Of a stretch of DNA of 64,000 nt, positions 46,035-54,680 are shown piece after piece. The stretch is taken from positions 261,259-325,258 of the forward strand of contig CACZCK010000003.1 in the NCBI GenBank assembly GCA_902779675.1. Reading direction: 5' to 3'. The notes below the pieces were generated by a model that did no database searches, was not told the origin of the DNA, and saw nothing but the letters and a program-made list of their open reading frames with translations. Positions within the stretch are counted from its first letter, which is position 1; every line of letters begins with the position of its first letter. The stretch is from an uncultured Coriobacteriaceae bacterium. Its GTDB lineage: Bacteria > Actinomycetota > Coriobacteriia > Coriobacteriales > Atopobiaceae. A program made the translations under genes and the position numbers.

Positions 46035-46714
46035 TGGTCCCGCACCTCCCCAAAAGCCACGCCGCACGCGACGCCCGCCACGGCCCCGACCACGATGGCA
46101 ACATCATCGAGGCCCAGCAGCTTGCACGCCGTGACCCCAAGGGCGGCAGCCAGGCACGTCAGCGCCGTGGCGGCTCCCTTGAGCTGACCCACCAGAAGGC
46201 AGATAAAGATGGCCGTCATGCCAAAGGACATCACGTCCGTCGGAAGGCTCAGCACGGCTCCCAAGGCGGCCCCGACACCATTGGCACAGGCCCACGAGAG
46301 CATGGAGGCAACATTGACCACGTTGGCGCGCGGCAGGTCCCACCCGTCAGCCGACGAGAAGCGGTCGAGGTTGACGCCAAAGGTCTCGTCGGTCACCAGC
46401 GCCGCAAAGCCGAGGGCGCGCCTGCGCCGCTCCTTGCCCAAATACGGGGCGAAGGCGGCCGAGTAGAGCAGCTGGCGCGTGGTCACCAGCGAGACGCTGA
46501 GAACGATCGATGCCAGCGGTGTGCCGGCCATCCAGAGGTTGGAGACCATGAACTGCCCGGCGCCCGAATAGTACGTGGCCGAGAAGAGAAACGCCATGAG
46601 CGGCGTGAACCCCACCTGCGCCTCCATGACGCCACACGGCACGCCGATGGAGGCGTAGGCCAGCATGACGGGAGCCGCCAGGGACAGGGCCTGTCGCACG
46701 TCCTGCGCTCTCAT
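46031..46714 (-). CDS. azlC: AzlC branched-chain amino-acid exporter subunit
   Basis: A 227-residue polytopic protein of the AzlC family. Hallmarks: SIGVPCGVMEAQVGFTPLMAFLFSATYYSGAGQFM and the conserved TDETFGVNLDRF segment. Upstream, on the minus strand, TTGACT (46768-46763) lies in an AT-rich block containing CTTAAG palindromes, a plausible promoter/operator, although a good -10 at standard spacing is not seen. Confidence 0.9.
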   Translation of the reverse strand: MRAQDVRQALSLAAPVMLAYASIGVPCGVMEAQVGFTPLMAFLFSATYYSGAGQFMVSNLWMAGTPLASIVLSVSLVTTRQLLYSAAFAPYLGKERRRRALGFAALVTDETFGVNLDRFSSADGWDLPRANVVNVASMLSWACANGVGAALGAVLSLPTDVMSFGMTAIFICLLVGQLKGAATALTCLAAALGVTACKLLGLDDVAIVVGAVAGVACGVAFGEVRDQ

Positions 46715-46863
46715 CGTACTCGCCTCCTCTCGACGTTGCCTTGCTTAATATGTCTTAAGATAAGTCAAGAAGCTTACCGCAGCCGGACGCGCTTTGCCAC
46801 CCACTCAAGGCGTACCATGGAGGCGCGACAGTGCCCGATGGCAGGATGCAGGAGGCTCCAAGC

Positions 46864-47265
46864 ATGATTGGCGACGACGCCTGGTACAACGAGTTCGACC
46901 GACTCGACGACCTTGCGATGGGCTACGAGGTCGCCGTCATCCCGCTGTTCGAGAGCGACTACTTGAGGGAGTTCTACGACCTTTACGAGATAGTGAACAG
47001 GAAGGCACGGCTCACGTGCGCGGAGGAGAGCTTCGAACAGGTGCTCCTAGACGTGAGCGGCGCGGGACGCTGGGAGGCCGTCGCCCAGAAGACGAGGGAG
47101 CTGTACGGGCCACCCAAACGCGTGATGGTCTTTGACGACGTTGTGCAACTGAGAGAGGAGCTGGAGGGCCCCAGTGGGCTCGCTCCGTTCTTCTTCGTCT
47201 TCGACCTGATGTTTTGCGAGTACGATGGGTTTGCCCTCTGCTTTATGAGCGGCACCAACAACTAG
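46864..47265 (+). CDS. Hypothetical protein
   Basis: A 133-residue acidic cytoplasmic protein: MIGDDAWYNEFDRLDDLAMG... with a hydrophobic end FFFVFDLMFCEYDGFALCFMSGTNN. No signal peptide and no recognised domain. ATG 46864 follows AGGAGG. It is followed after 35 bases by the small CxxC protein gene, and the two may form an operon. Confidence 0.65.
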   Translation: MIGDDAWYNEFDRLDDLAMGYEVAVIPLFESDYLREFYDLYEIVNRKARLTCAEESFEQVLLDVSGAGRWEAVAQKTRELYGPPKRVMVFDDVVQLREELEGPSGLAPFFFVFDLMFCEYDGFALCFMSGTNN

Positions 47266-47300
47266 GCACCCGGCCAATCAGGCACCACGGAGGTTTAGGC

Positions 47301-47501
47301 ATGGCCCGTCCAACAGGCAAGAAGCGCATGACCCTCTCGGAGCACCTCGCGCAGCGGGCGCGGGCAGCCGAGGAGTCCGAGGCCTGCGAGCAGGCGCGCA
47401 TGCATAGCATCCAGAACCTCAGGGAGCTGGACGCGCAGGTGCTCTGCACCTGTCCGGCCTGCGTACGTCTGCGCCAGATGCAGGCCAAGGCCTCCGAGTG
47501 A
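47301..47501 (+). CDS. Small basic CxxC protein, intact copy
   Basis: A 66-residue protein starting MARPTGKKRMTLSEHLAQR, helical in the middle, and ending ELDAQVLCTCPACVRLRQMQAKASE; the CTCPAC motif could bind a metal. RBS GGAGG. A decayed paralogue lies at 52079-52278, where DAQVLCTCPACVRLRQ is preserved exactly, suggesting that this motif is the core of the family. No known family recognised. Confidence 0.7.
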   Translation: MARPTGKKRMTLSEHLAQRARAAEESEACEQARMHSIQNLRELDAQVLCTCPACVRLRQMQAKASE

Positions 47502-47613
47502 TGCCTGCCGTCACATCACTGTTCACGCCCATAACCTTCGAAAGGCGCACTCATACCAGGACGCTCGACGAGCGCTAATCCCAATGAGCATGAGCGTGCC
47601 ACAGGCGACAGAC

Positions 47614-48366
47614 CTAAAGCGCGATGGCCATGCCGTCACGAGCAAGCTCGATGCCGCGGCGCGCGGCGATCCGCTCGACCTCTGCCCGCTCGTCTGCGCC
47701 CCACGAGGGATTGTGGTGAATGAGCAGCACCCTGCCAAAGCGTTCCCGCGGCAGCCCCGCCGCAAGCGCCTCGACGCTCGTGTGCCGTGGATCTCCGGCG
47801 CCAACCTGCCAGCACTCGTGCAAGAGAAGCAGCGAGTGAACGCAGTCCTTCCAAGCGGCGGGATCAAAGCTGGTGTCGGTGGCGTAGGTCACGAGGTCTC
47901 CCACGCGCAGTTCGAATGAGGGAGACGAATGGATCTGTGGCCTGACGGCCACGGGCAGGCCACAGACGTCGAAATCCCGCCCACCGTAGTCGTGGTAGCG
48001 TACCTCGCGGGCAAAGCCAGAGGAGCCCGAGGAATACAGGGCACTCTGCAGCAGGTCACCCGCATATTCCTCGGTCGTCTTGGGGTACACGGGCCTTCCC
48101 GGGCCATACACGTCCACGCGCTTGCCCGCAGCAAACCTCTTGAGGTACATCAGACCGACCACATGGTCGAGGTGGTAGTGCGACAGAAGCACGCTCAGGC
48201 GGTCGTGCCGTGCCAGCACCTCTGCAGCAAGGTCGAGGTTCGCGACGCCCGTCCCTGCATCGAGCATGATCAGATGTTCCCCCGCCTCAAGCAGGAAGCA
48301 ACTCGTCTCCTGCCCGGCCTGCGGCATCCACCCAGCGCTTCCCAACACCCATAACGTGGCGTCCAT
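47614..48366 (-). CDS. Metallo-beta-lactamase-fold hydrolase (RNase Z-like)
   Basis: A 250-residue MBL-fold protein. Metal motif SHYHLDHVVGL (HxHxDH), later YATDTSFDP, and LLLLHECW and LLIHHNPSW providing further histidines. The layout resembles the RNase Z/ElaC-like phosphodiesterase branch. The substrate is not established. Adjacent to the tRNA-Glu gene on the same strand, downstream of it but beyond a terminator. Confidence 0.83.
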   Translation of the reverse strand: MDATLWVLGSAGWMPQAGQETSCFLLEAGEHLIMLDAGTGVANLDLAAEVLARHDRLSVLLSHYHLDHVVGLMYLKRFAAGKRVDVYGPGRPVYPKTTEEYAGDLLQSALYSSGSSGFAREVRYHDYGGRDFDVCGLPVAVRPQIHSSPSFELRVGDLVTYATDTSFDPAAWKDCVHSLLLLHECWQVGAGDPRHTSVEALAAGLPRERFGRVLLIHHNPSWGADERAEVERIAARRGIELARDGMAIAL

Positions 48367-48413
48367 GTCTCTCCCCTTTGAGTCGGTTCTTGAACGACCC
48401 CAGTGGTTGAATA

Positions 48414-48438
48414 CGAAAACAGGCCCCGAAGGGCCTGC
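48414..48438 (-). terminator. Terminator of tRNA-Glu copy 1
   Basis: Minus strand CAGGCCC-TTCG-GGGCCTG followed by TTTTCGT, 8 bases beyond the tRNA CCA end. Confidence 0.85.
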
Positions 48439-48445
48439 GAAAGTT

Positions 48446-48522
48446 TGGTAGCCCGTACCAGATTCGAACTGGTGATCTCCGCCTTGAGAGGGCGGCGTCC
48501 TAAACCGCTAGACGAACGGGCC
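48446..48522 (-). tRNA. tRNA-Glu (CTC), copy 1
   Basis: A complete cloverleaf on the minus strand: acceptor GGCCCGT/ACGGGCT, anticodon stem CCGCC/GGCGG around CTCTCAA (anticodon CTC, reading GAG), T arm with GTTCGAATC, and an encoded CCA end. It is identical over its full length to the copy at 54591-54667. Confidence 0.95.
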
Positions 48523-48657
48523 GTATGTGATGCGCGGACTTGTGCCGCTGCGCAGAATTTATCATACACGAATGTCGGCCCGTGTGCGAGAGAATCTTTG
48601 GCCTTTTTGAAAAGACTTGGCTCAGACGAGGCTGACAGCCGAACAAGCCCTGCTCCC

Positions 48658-49349
48658 CTATAGCCGCCCGAGCATGATCGCGATGACGCAGATGTAGCAG
48701 ATGGTCTTTGGAATCATGAGCATGCCCATCATGGGCTTGTCCCTGGCATAGAGCACCACACCCATGTAGCAGGCAAAGCTCAGTGTCACAAGGCCAGCCA
48801 GCATCCACTCCTGGTACCAGACCACAAGGTAGAGCACCGTGATCACGCCCATCGCCACGAAGGGCACGTTGCGGCGGATGCCCCAGGTGCGATCACCCTC
48901 ACGCGAGAACCACCGGTTCTGCGGGAACAGGCAGAGCGCCACGCGCACCGCGGCGAGCGCCACAAGTACCGTGCGTGCCACGCTCTGCCCGGCATGCACC
49001 TGCCCCTCAACACCCGGCATCAGGGTCATGGCGTCAAAGAGCAGAATGTAGAAGCCCGTCATGGTAATGGACGAGACCAGGTTTCCCAGTCCCAGCCAGA
49101 ACGCACGGCGCCTCTGCTCCTCGGGGTCGTCGGTTTCGCCATGCACGTTGCCCAGGATGCGTGGCACCAGATGGAAGGCGTCGCCGCAGCCCAGAAGGAA
49201 CGCCATCGCAGCACACGCGCCTGCATAGGCGGGATGGGCTCCCCATCGCGCCATAACAAAGACGATACCGTAACCAGCGCGAACAACAGGTATCCAGCGC
49301 AAAAGACGCTCTCACCGATGCGCATGCCCAAAGGCTTCTGCTCTGCCAT
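48658..49349 (-). pseudogene. Multi-pass membrane protein, frameshifted
   Basis: From ATG 49349 (GGAGGAG upstream) the chain reads MAEQKPLGMRIGESVFCAGYLLFALVTV; near 49265-49275 the protein-like sequence moves to another frame and continues FVMARWGAHPAYAGACAAMAFLLGCGDAFHLVPRI to a stop at 48658. Restoring one missing base would give about 230 residues with 6-7 helices. No family is recognised. Either a pseudogene or a sequencing indel. Confidence 0.65.
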
Positions 49350-49522
49350 GCTCTCCTCCAAAGAACCCCTGGCTCACGAGCCAATGCCTTGGGTCGGCCA
49401 CCTCAGCCACTCTTCACAGCAGCTATGGTAGCGCAGGCTCGGCCTTGCACTCGGCACGCTGCTGGCCGCAGGCAGCGCAACACCTTCTTCCGCCTTGTGC
49501 ACGTCATGCTTACGCTCCCAAG

Positions 49523-49599
49523 AATTGTCATTTGCATTGTTTTGCTTGTACGTAATTGGTCATTTGCACACGTATGCCGCCTCATACCTACCATTTGCA
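49523..49599 (+). repeat. Three CATTTGCA direct repeats, about three helical turns apart
   Basis: CATTTGCA occurs at 49529, 49561 and 49592 (spacing 32 and 31 bases); the first two are part of longer copies AATTG(G)TCATTTGCA. They lie 75-145 bases upstream of the GH32 gene in an AT-rich block, within a 320-base stretch that otherwise holds no gene. Likely binding sites for a regulator of that gene. Confidence 0.55.
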
Positions 49600-49673
49600 G
49601 CATCGTCAAGGTGCCTCGCCTATCCAGCGCCAACAATCGTTGCAAGGCTGGCTGACACATGGGGGTGTGCATC

Positions 49674-51188
49674 ATGCAAAGGCATCGGTTCTGGCTCGCG
49701 GCACTGTCTCTCTTCACCTTGCTCATCACGGCTTGCGGAGCCCCCGCAAGCCTGCCCGACGAGCCCTATGAGGCGGTCGAACACAAGCTCTACCCCGCGC
49801 CACAAGACGCGTATGTGGGTGACACGATGCCCTTCGTGACCGATGACGGCACCCTCGAGCTCTACTACCTCTACGAGACCGACCACAACGGCCAGGGATA
49901 CCACCCCGTCTACAAGTACACGACCACCGACCTCTGCTCCTACGAGGACCATGGCAAGGTGCTCGACTTTGGCCTGATGTCCGACCCCGACCCAGCCATC
50001 GGCACCGGTTCGGTGCTTCAGGACCAAGACGGGCTCTACCATCTCTTCTACACCGGTCACAACGATGCGGGCAACGGTGGCAAGGGCAAGGAGTGCGTCA
50101 TGCACGCCACCAGCACCGACCGCGAGAGCTGGACCAAGGTCCCCGAGGACACCTTCTTCGCTCCCGAGGGCTACTCCACCGACGACTTCCGCGACCCCGA
50201 GGTCTTCTGGGTCGAAGAGGACCAGTGCTATTGGATGCTCATTGCCGCACGGGAGGACAGTCTGGGCGGCGTAGTGGCCAAATACACCTCCTTCGACCTC
50301 AAGAGCTGGGAGTTCCAAGGCCCGATCTACGCGCCTCGGGAGCAGTACATGCTTGAGTGCCCCGACCTGTTCCGCATGGGCGACACCTACTACCTCACCT
50401 ACAGCTGGGACTGCGTGACCTACTACGCCATGAGCGACTCGATGAACGGGCCCTTTGAGGCGCCTGCCAACAACGTGCTCGACGGCACGGGGTTCGTCTT
50501 CTATGCGGCCAAGACTGCCGAGCTCGACGGCACCCGCTACCTGTGCGGATGGATCGGGCGCGCGGGCCTGACGTCGGACTCGGGCATCTACCAGTGGGCG
50601 GGAAACATGCTCAACCACGAGCTGGTGCAGCACGAGGACGGCACCCTGGGTGTCCGCGCACCGCAGACCTTTGCCAGCGTGTTCACGCAGGAGAAGCCCT
50701 TCCAGGCCGTCAAGAGGCAGGGCTCGGTCAAAGTCAAGGACACCACCATCACACTCAAGGGCCAGGGCGACACCCCCGCGATCGCAGACATGGGCACGCG
50801 CGCTCCCACGATGATTCTGGAGTGCGACGTGAAGATCGACGAGGGTGGGCGTGCCGGGTTCGCCTTTGGCGGCAGCGAGACTGATGAGACCTATACGGCG
50901 CTCTGCCTGGACGCAGGACGCGGACAGCTGCACTACGAGGGCTACCAGATCGCCGACCTCGCGCAGATGGACCCGCAGGTCTACACCACCTTCGACTTCT
51001 CGTCCGCAGAGACCCACCATGTGACGCTCGTGTGCGAGAACGAGATCGTGGTCACCTACATCGATGACACCAAGGCCCTGAGCACCCGAATCAACCACTC
51101 AACCGGCGGCGCGCACATCTGCGTCTTTGCTGACGGATGCGGCGCTGAGTTCGGCAACGTCACCATGAGGCTGCCGGAAAAGGGATAG
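49674..51188 (+). CDS. GH32-like glycoside hydrolase lipoprotein
   Basis: A 504-residue surface lipoprotein (lipobox LLITACGAP, Cys21). A five-bladed-propeller hydrolase domain follows with GDTMPF near residue 50 (position of the GH32 nucleophile), DFRDPEVFW (RDP motif, about 173-175) and LECPDLFRM (acid/base ECP motif, about 228-230), then a C-terminal beta-sandwich (from about 360) as in GH32. These act on fructosides; the exact substrate is unknown. ATG 49674 has GGGGGTG upstream; ATG 49659 in frame is an alternative. The only intact protein gene between the two tRNA-Glu copies. Confidence 0.78.
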   Translation: MQRHRFWLAALSLFTLLITACGAPASLPDEPYEAVEHKLYPAPQDAYVGDTMPFVTDDGTLELYYLYETDHNGQGYHPVYKYTTTDLCSYEDHGKVLDFGLMSDPDPAIGTGSVLQDQDGLYHLFYTGHNDAGNGGKGKECVMHATSTDRESWTKVPEDTFFAPEGYSTDDFRDPEVFWVEEDQCYWMLIAAREDSLGGVVAKYTSFDLKSWEFQGPIYAPREQYMLECPDLFRMGDTYYLTYSWDCVTYYAMSDSMNGPFEAPANNVLDGTGFVFYAAKTAELDGTRYLCGWIGRAGLTSDSGIYQWAGNMLNHELVQHEDGTLGVRAPQTFASVFTQEKPFQAVKRQGSVKVKDTTITLKGQGDTPAIADMGTRAPTMILECDVKIDEGGRAGFAFGGSETDETYTALCLDAGRGQLHYEGYQIADLAQMDPQVYTTFDFSSAETHHVTLVCENEIVVTYIDDTKALSTRINHSTGGAHICVFADGCGAEFGNVTMRLPEKG

Positions 51189-51220
51189 CCAGAGGCACAG
51201 CAGCTTCTATCTGTGCAACC

Positions 51221-51259
51221 TGCCGCCCTGCAGCGCAAGCGATGCGCTGCAGGGCGGCA
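51221..51259 (+). terminator. Perfect 16-bp hairpin after the GH32 gene
   Basis: TGCCGCCCTGCAGCGC with its exact complement and loop AAGCGAT, 33 bases after the stop. No U-tract. Confidence 0.6.
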
Positions 51260-51396
51260 TACACTTGGAGGTGACACCCGTTAAGACTGGCATGCCCTTC
51301 GACACACAAGATACCAAGCTTGAGCTTATTCGCTAGACCCGCTCGCAATCGACATCGATCCCGAAGATCCGCCGAGCCTTGGCCCTAGGAGGAACC

Positions 51397-52077
51397 TTGG
51401 ACAAGCCCGTCACCACCCTGTTCATGCTGATGTCCTTGGATGGCAAGATCAGCACCGGAGCAACCGACGGATTCGACATGGACCGCGACCTGCCCCGCAT
51501 CCCCGGCGTCCGCGAAAGCTTGCACCAGTACTACGATGCCGAACAGCATACCGACCTCTGGTCGCTCAACACCGGACGCGTGATGGCCAAGATTGGCACG
51601 AATACCAGCGAGATACCCGAGAAGACTCCCGTGTCGTTCGCCATCCTCGACAACAGCCACCTCACCGAGCATGGAGTGCATTAGCTCTGTGCGAAGGCGC
51701 GGGAGCTCGTGCTCATCACCTCGAGTCCGCACCATCCGGCGTTCTGTGTTGTCGAGGAGAACCTCCACGTTCTCTATCAGGAAGACCCCTCGCTTGTCGA
51801 CGCGCTCGCATGGCTCAAGACGGAGCTTGGATGCGAGCGGCTCACCATCCAGTCTGGCGGCACGCTCAACGGGGCCTTCCTGCGCGAGAAACTGCTGGAC
51901 TATGTGGACGTGGTCATCGCTCCCATGCTAGTGGGTGGCAAAGGCACGCCCACGCTAATCGACGGCAGGTCGCTCGCCGAGGGAGACGACCTCTCAGAAC
52001 TCGGTGTGCTTGAGCTCGTAGACTGCATCGTTCTGGAAGGCTCCTACCTGCGACTGCGCTATAGGGTGGTGTCTTGA
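51397..52077 (+). pseudogene. RibD C-terminal/dihydrofolate-reductase-like protein with internal TAG
   Basis: The start is probably TTG 51397 behind AGGAGG. The chain reads LDKPVTTLFMLMSLDGKISTGATDGFDMDRD... SFAILDNSHLTEHGVH, then TAG at 51682-51684, then continues in the same frame as LCAKARELVLITS... IQSGGTLNGAFLREKLLDYVDVVIAPMLVGGKGTPTLI to 52077. The family (NADPH-dependent reductases related to RibD) is clear across the stop, so this is a single-codon nonsense mutation in a gene of about 226 residues, with TAC/TAT to TAG a likely change. Confidence 0.75.
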
Positions 52078-52078
52078 C

Positions 52079-52278
52079 ATGGTCTGTCAACCAGGCAAAA
52101 GGAAGATGGCCTCTCCGAACGTCTCGCACTGAGGGTTCAGGCCGCCAAGAGATCCTGAGCCCAAGAAGAGGCGCGTCTGCGAACCATCCAGAACGTGAAG
52201 GAGCCGGACGCGCAAGTACTCTGCACCTGTCCGGCGTGCGTGAGGCTCCGTCAGACGCGCGATGGGTTCTCAGGCTAA
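52079..52278 (+). pseudogene. Decayed copy of the small CxxC protein
   Basis: ATG 52079 starts MVCQPGKRKMAS, matching the intact protein at 47301-47501. A one-base deletion near 52116 and a TGA near 52155 break it, but the C-terminal part still reads ARLRTIQNVKEPDAQVLCTCPACVRLRQ. The 200-base length is not a multiple of three. It directly follows the broken RibD-like gene. Confidence 0.75.
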
Positions 52279-52399
52279 CGCTCTCGCGAAGGCAGGCACT
52301 CCGATTATCGGAGACTATCATCGGTTGCTGGTTGTATCATCGGGAGGCGGTGTCTGCACAACCGAGGCCCGTATGGCCTACATGGGATAGGGAGCAACT

Positions 52400-52681
52400 A
52401 TAAAGTACGCAGTCACACTCCACGACAAGAAGGTCGACATCGACAGCAACGCAAGCCCCGACGAGATCCTGGCACGTGCAAAGGAGGAGGGCATCGAGCT
52501 GTCCGACGAGCAGCTCGAGTAGGTTTCGGGTGGCGCCTGGTTCAGCGACACCACCGTAATGCCCTCGCAACTCGCCATCATCTGCGACAACTGCGGTGGC
52601 ATTGAGATTGAGCTGACGGATGAGGTCATGACACAAGGCTATGCAGATTGCCCGAAGTGCGGCACGAGGTTCATGCTGTAG
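52400..52681 (+). pseudogene. Nif11-type leader peptide precursor with zinc-ribbon core, ATA start and internal TAG
   Basis: Behind GGGAG the frame begins at ATA 52400 (ATG expected): KYAVTLHDKKVDIDSNASPDEILARAKEEGIELSDEQLE, TAG at 52520-52522, then VSGGAWFSDTTVMPSQ... ending at 52681. ELSDEQLE-x-VSGG is the hallmark double-glycine leader of Nif11-type precursors. The core after GG has CDNCGG and CPKCGTRF, a four-cysteine zinc-ribbon-like pattern. With no normal start and an internal stop it is probably dead. No maturation enzyme or transporter is seen nearby. Confidence 0.7.
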
Positions 52682-52932
52682 ACATCGTCCAATACGACTG
52701 ACATGGACGGGCTGGTGTTGTCCCCGATACGGGAGCAGTGCCAGCCCGTTCGTTGCCCTCTTTAGCTGCGCGCCAGCAGGTGCACTAACTGCCCGTACAC
52801 CTCCTTGCGTGTCCCACATCGTTGGCCCATTGACCACTAGTCGAGTATGGAAGATGGGTTCAGTGGCTCTGACGATGGTAGGCCGTATCGTATACACATG
52901 TACTCTGTTCGGGAAGACGTGGGGGGTCTGGC

Positions 52933-54415
52933 ATGGAGTTCACGAGTTACGGTATTGGATTCTTTTTCTACCTGTTCATCGCAGTCTTGGCGAGCGGAAT
53001 CGTATCGACCATCGTCGAGCTCATCGCAAGGGGCAGCGGAGGCAGGATCACCTATGCGTTCTCGTTCATAACTGCGTTTGTATTCGTATTCCTGGCGTAT
53101 CACTGGGACGTTATTGGAGTGTGGACCCCCGAAGAGTGGATACGCAAAACGGTGATCGCCTCCATCATCGTTACGTCACTCCTGGTCAGTGCGATCGGTT
53201 CTTCGATAGGAAAGGCGGTGGGCACCGCACTAACGACCCCTGCGTGGCTCAAAGACGATGAGCAGGCCGCCATCAAGGCTATTTCGAAAGAGAAGAACCA
53301 AGGAAAGCTACACATGGCAACGACGTCAGCCAAGTCGTATCGCGTGCGCTCGATTGCGTACGAGAAGCTCGGCCGTCATCAGGGAGCAAAGGCCGAGATC
53401 GCCCTCTTCGACCCCGATGAGTCGGTATGTCTTGCCGCCCTTGACGAGGTCGACTGGGACGGGTGGGACCAGTTGCTCGCCGATATTGCCGCGCGCTCGG
53501 ACAAGGAGGCTGTCGCCTTGAAGGCACTCAGCAAGATGAGTCGTAACGAATCGCTGGCTGACGTCGCCGCACGCGCGAAAAACGAGACGGTTGCTTCGGA
53601 AGCCCTCAGCCGAGTTCAAGATGAAGAACTGCTCGTCAGCACCGTAGCCAAGATGGCCGACGCTCAAACTGCGATGGAAGCGGTCGGTCGAATAACGAGC
53701 GAGGATGCCTTGAGGCGGCTCTCAAATGCAAGGTTCGTGACCGTGGGCCACCTCCTACGACATAGCAGCTCCGATACGCTTCGAGGCAGGAAGGCGGCTG
53801 GGAGACGCAGAAGCTTGCGTAGCGGCTCTTCCCGGCCTTCTGGATACTGGTGCGGAGAACGTGAAGGCAGCCTTCGACTCGATAGAGGACTCTCGCTTTA
53901 AGAGCGAGGTCATTAAGCTGTGGCTTAACGGCGCGAAGGACGCATCGCTCATTGCCGAAAAGCTTGGTGGGATTGTCATCATGGAGCCGCCTATCGACGA
54001 TGGCCTAGAAGGCTACCTTTGCCCGACTGGCAGCGTGCATAACTACTCGAGCACATCCATGCACTACGATGCAGGCTCTGACGACTATTACGGCATCGTG
54101 TGGTGCGAGTCGTGCGGATACCGTTACGAAGTCGATAAGAGCTACTACATTTCCAAGAAGCACTTGTTCGGCTGCAAGGACAAGAAGATCATATGCAGGG
54201 CCGGCGGCTACATATGCCCATCGTGTCGGACGGCCGTGCAGCCTGGCGAAGACGGTATCGCCCCGTGCATCTGCCCGAGCTGCGAGGCTGAGAACCATGT
54301 ATGGGAGCACTACGATGGCGAGATCGTCCATCGCGACTACTCGTGCGGCACAAGCTACGACTTCTGCAAGCGTTGCGGCAAGAAGAAGAACATCGTCTCC
54401 CACGACACGTGGTAA
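52933..54415 (+). pseudogene. Membrane protein with helical repeats and zinc ribbons, frameshifted
   Basis: ATG 52933 starts a chain with two or three N-terminal helices (GFFFYLFIAVLASGIVSTIV; YAFSFITAFVFVFLAYHW; VIASIIVTSLLVSAIGSSIG), then HEAT-like repeats (SDKEAVALKALSKMSRNESLADVAARAKNE). Between about 53745 and 53765 the sequence moves to the +1 frame and continues IAAPIRFEAGRRLGDAEACVAALPGLLDTGAENVKAAF... into a cysteine-rich end with several CxxC pairs (CESC, CPSC, CPSC, CKRC). Joined length is about 490. Lower GC than neighbours. Function unknown. Confidence 0.7.
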
Positions 54416-54555
54416 AGACGCGGGTATGATTGTCCAGCAAGAAGTCGTTCCAAGCTTGCGGCAGTATGGAGGCGACTGAAGGGACTTCGGACCGCGCAAG
54501 GCAAAGGATGCCAGCGCGCAGACGCACCCGATGGTCAGAGTGAATCTCCCTAGAT

Positions 54556-54583
54556 ACGAAAACAGGCCCCGAACGGGGCCTGC
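54556..54583 (-). terminator. Terminator of tRNA-Glu copy 2
   Basis: Minus strand CAGGCCCC-GTTC-GGGGCCTG followed by TTTTCGTATC. Nearly the same as the terminator of copy 1. The 140 bases between the broken zinc-ribbon gene and this element hold nothing else. Confidence 0.85.
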
Positions 54584-54590
54584 GGAGTTT

Positions 54591-54667
54591 TGGTAGCCCG
54601 TACCAGATTCGAACTGGTGATCTCCGCCTTGAGAGGGCGGCGTCCTAAACCGCTAGACGAACGGGCC
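54591..54667 (-). tRNA. tRNA-Glu (CTC), copy 2
   Basis: Identical in all 77 bases to the tRNA at 48446-48522, including the encoded CCA and anticodon CTC. Lies 13 bases downstream of tRNA-Gln on the same strand, so the two are probably co-transcribed. Confidence 0.95.
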
Positions 54668-54680
54668 ATAGGATGAAGAA

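Noticed and set aside
45475-46140. Upstream extension of the SUV3-like helicase frame
   Set aside because: Overlaps azlD and azlC antisense, is low-complexity Arg/Ala/Gly sequence, and family-like sequence begins only at 45474.
39952-52681. Reassignment of TAG as a sense codon
   Set aside because: Many intact genes in the window end in TAG at the expected family length (for example the aldose epimerase, pepT, elp3 and pepC genes), so TAG works as stop.
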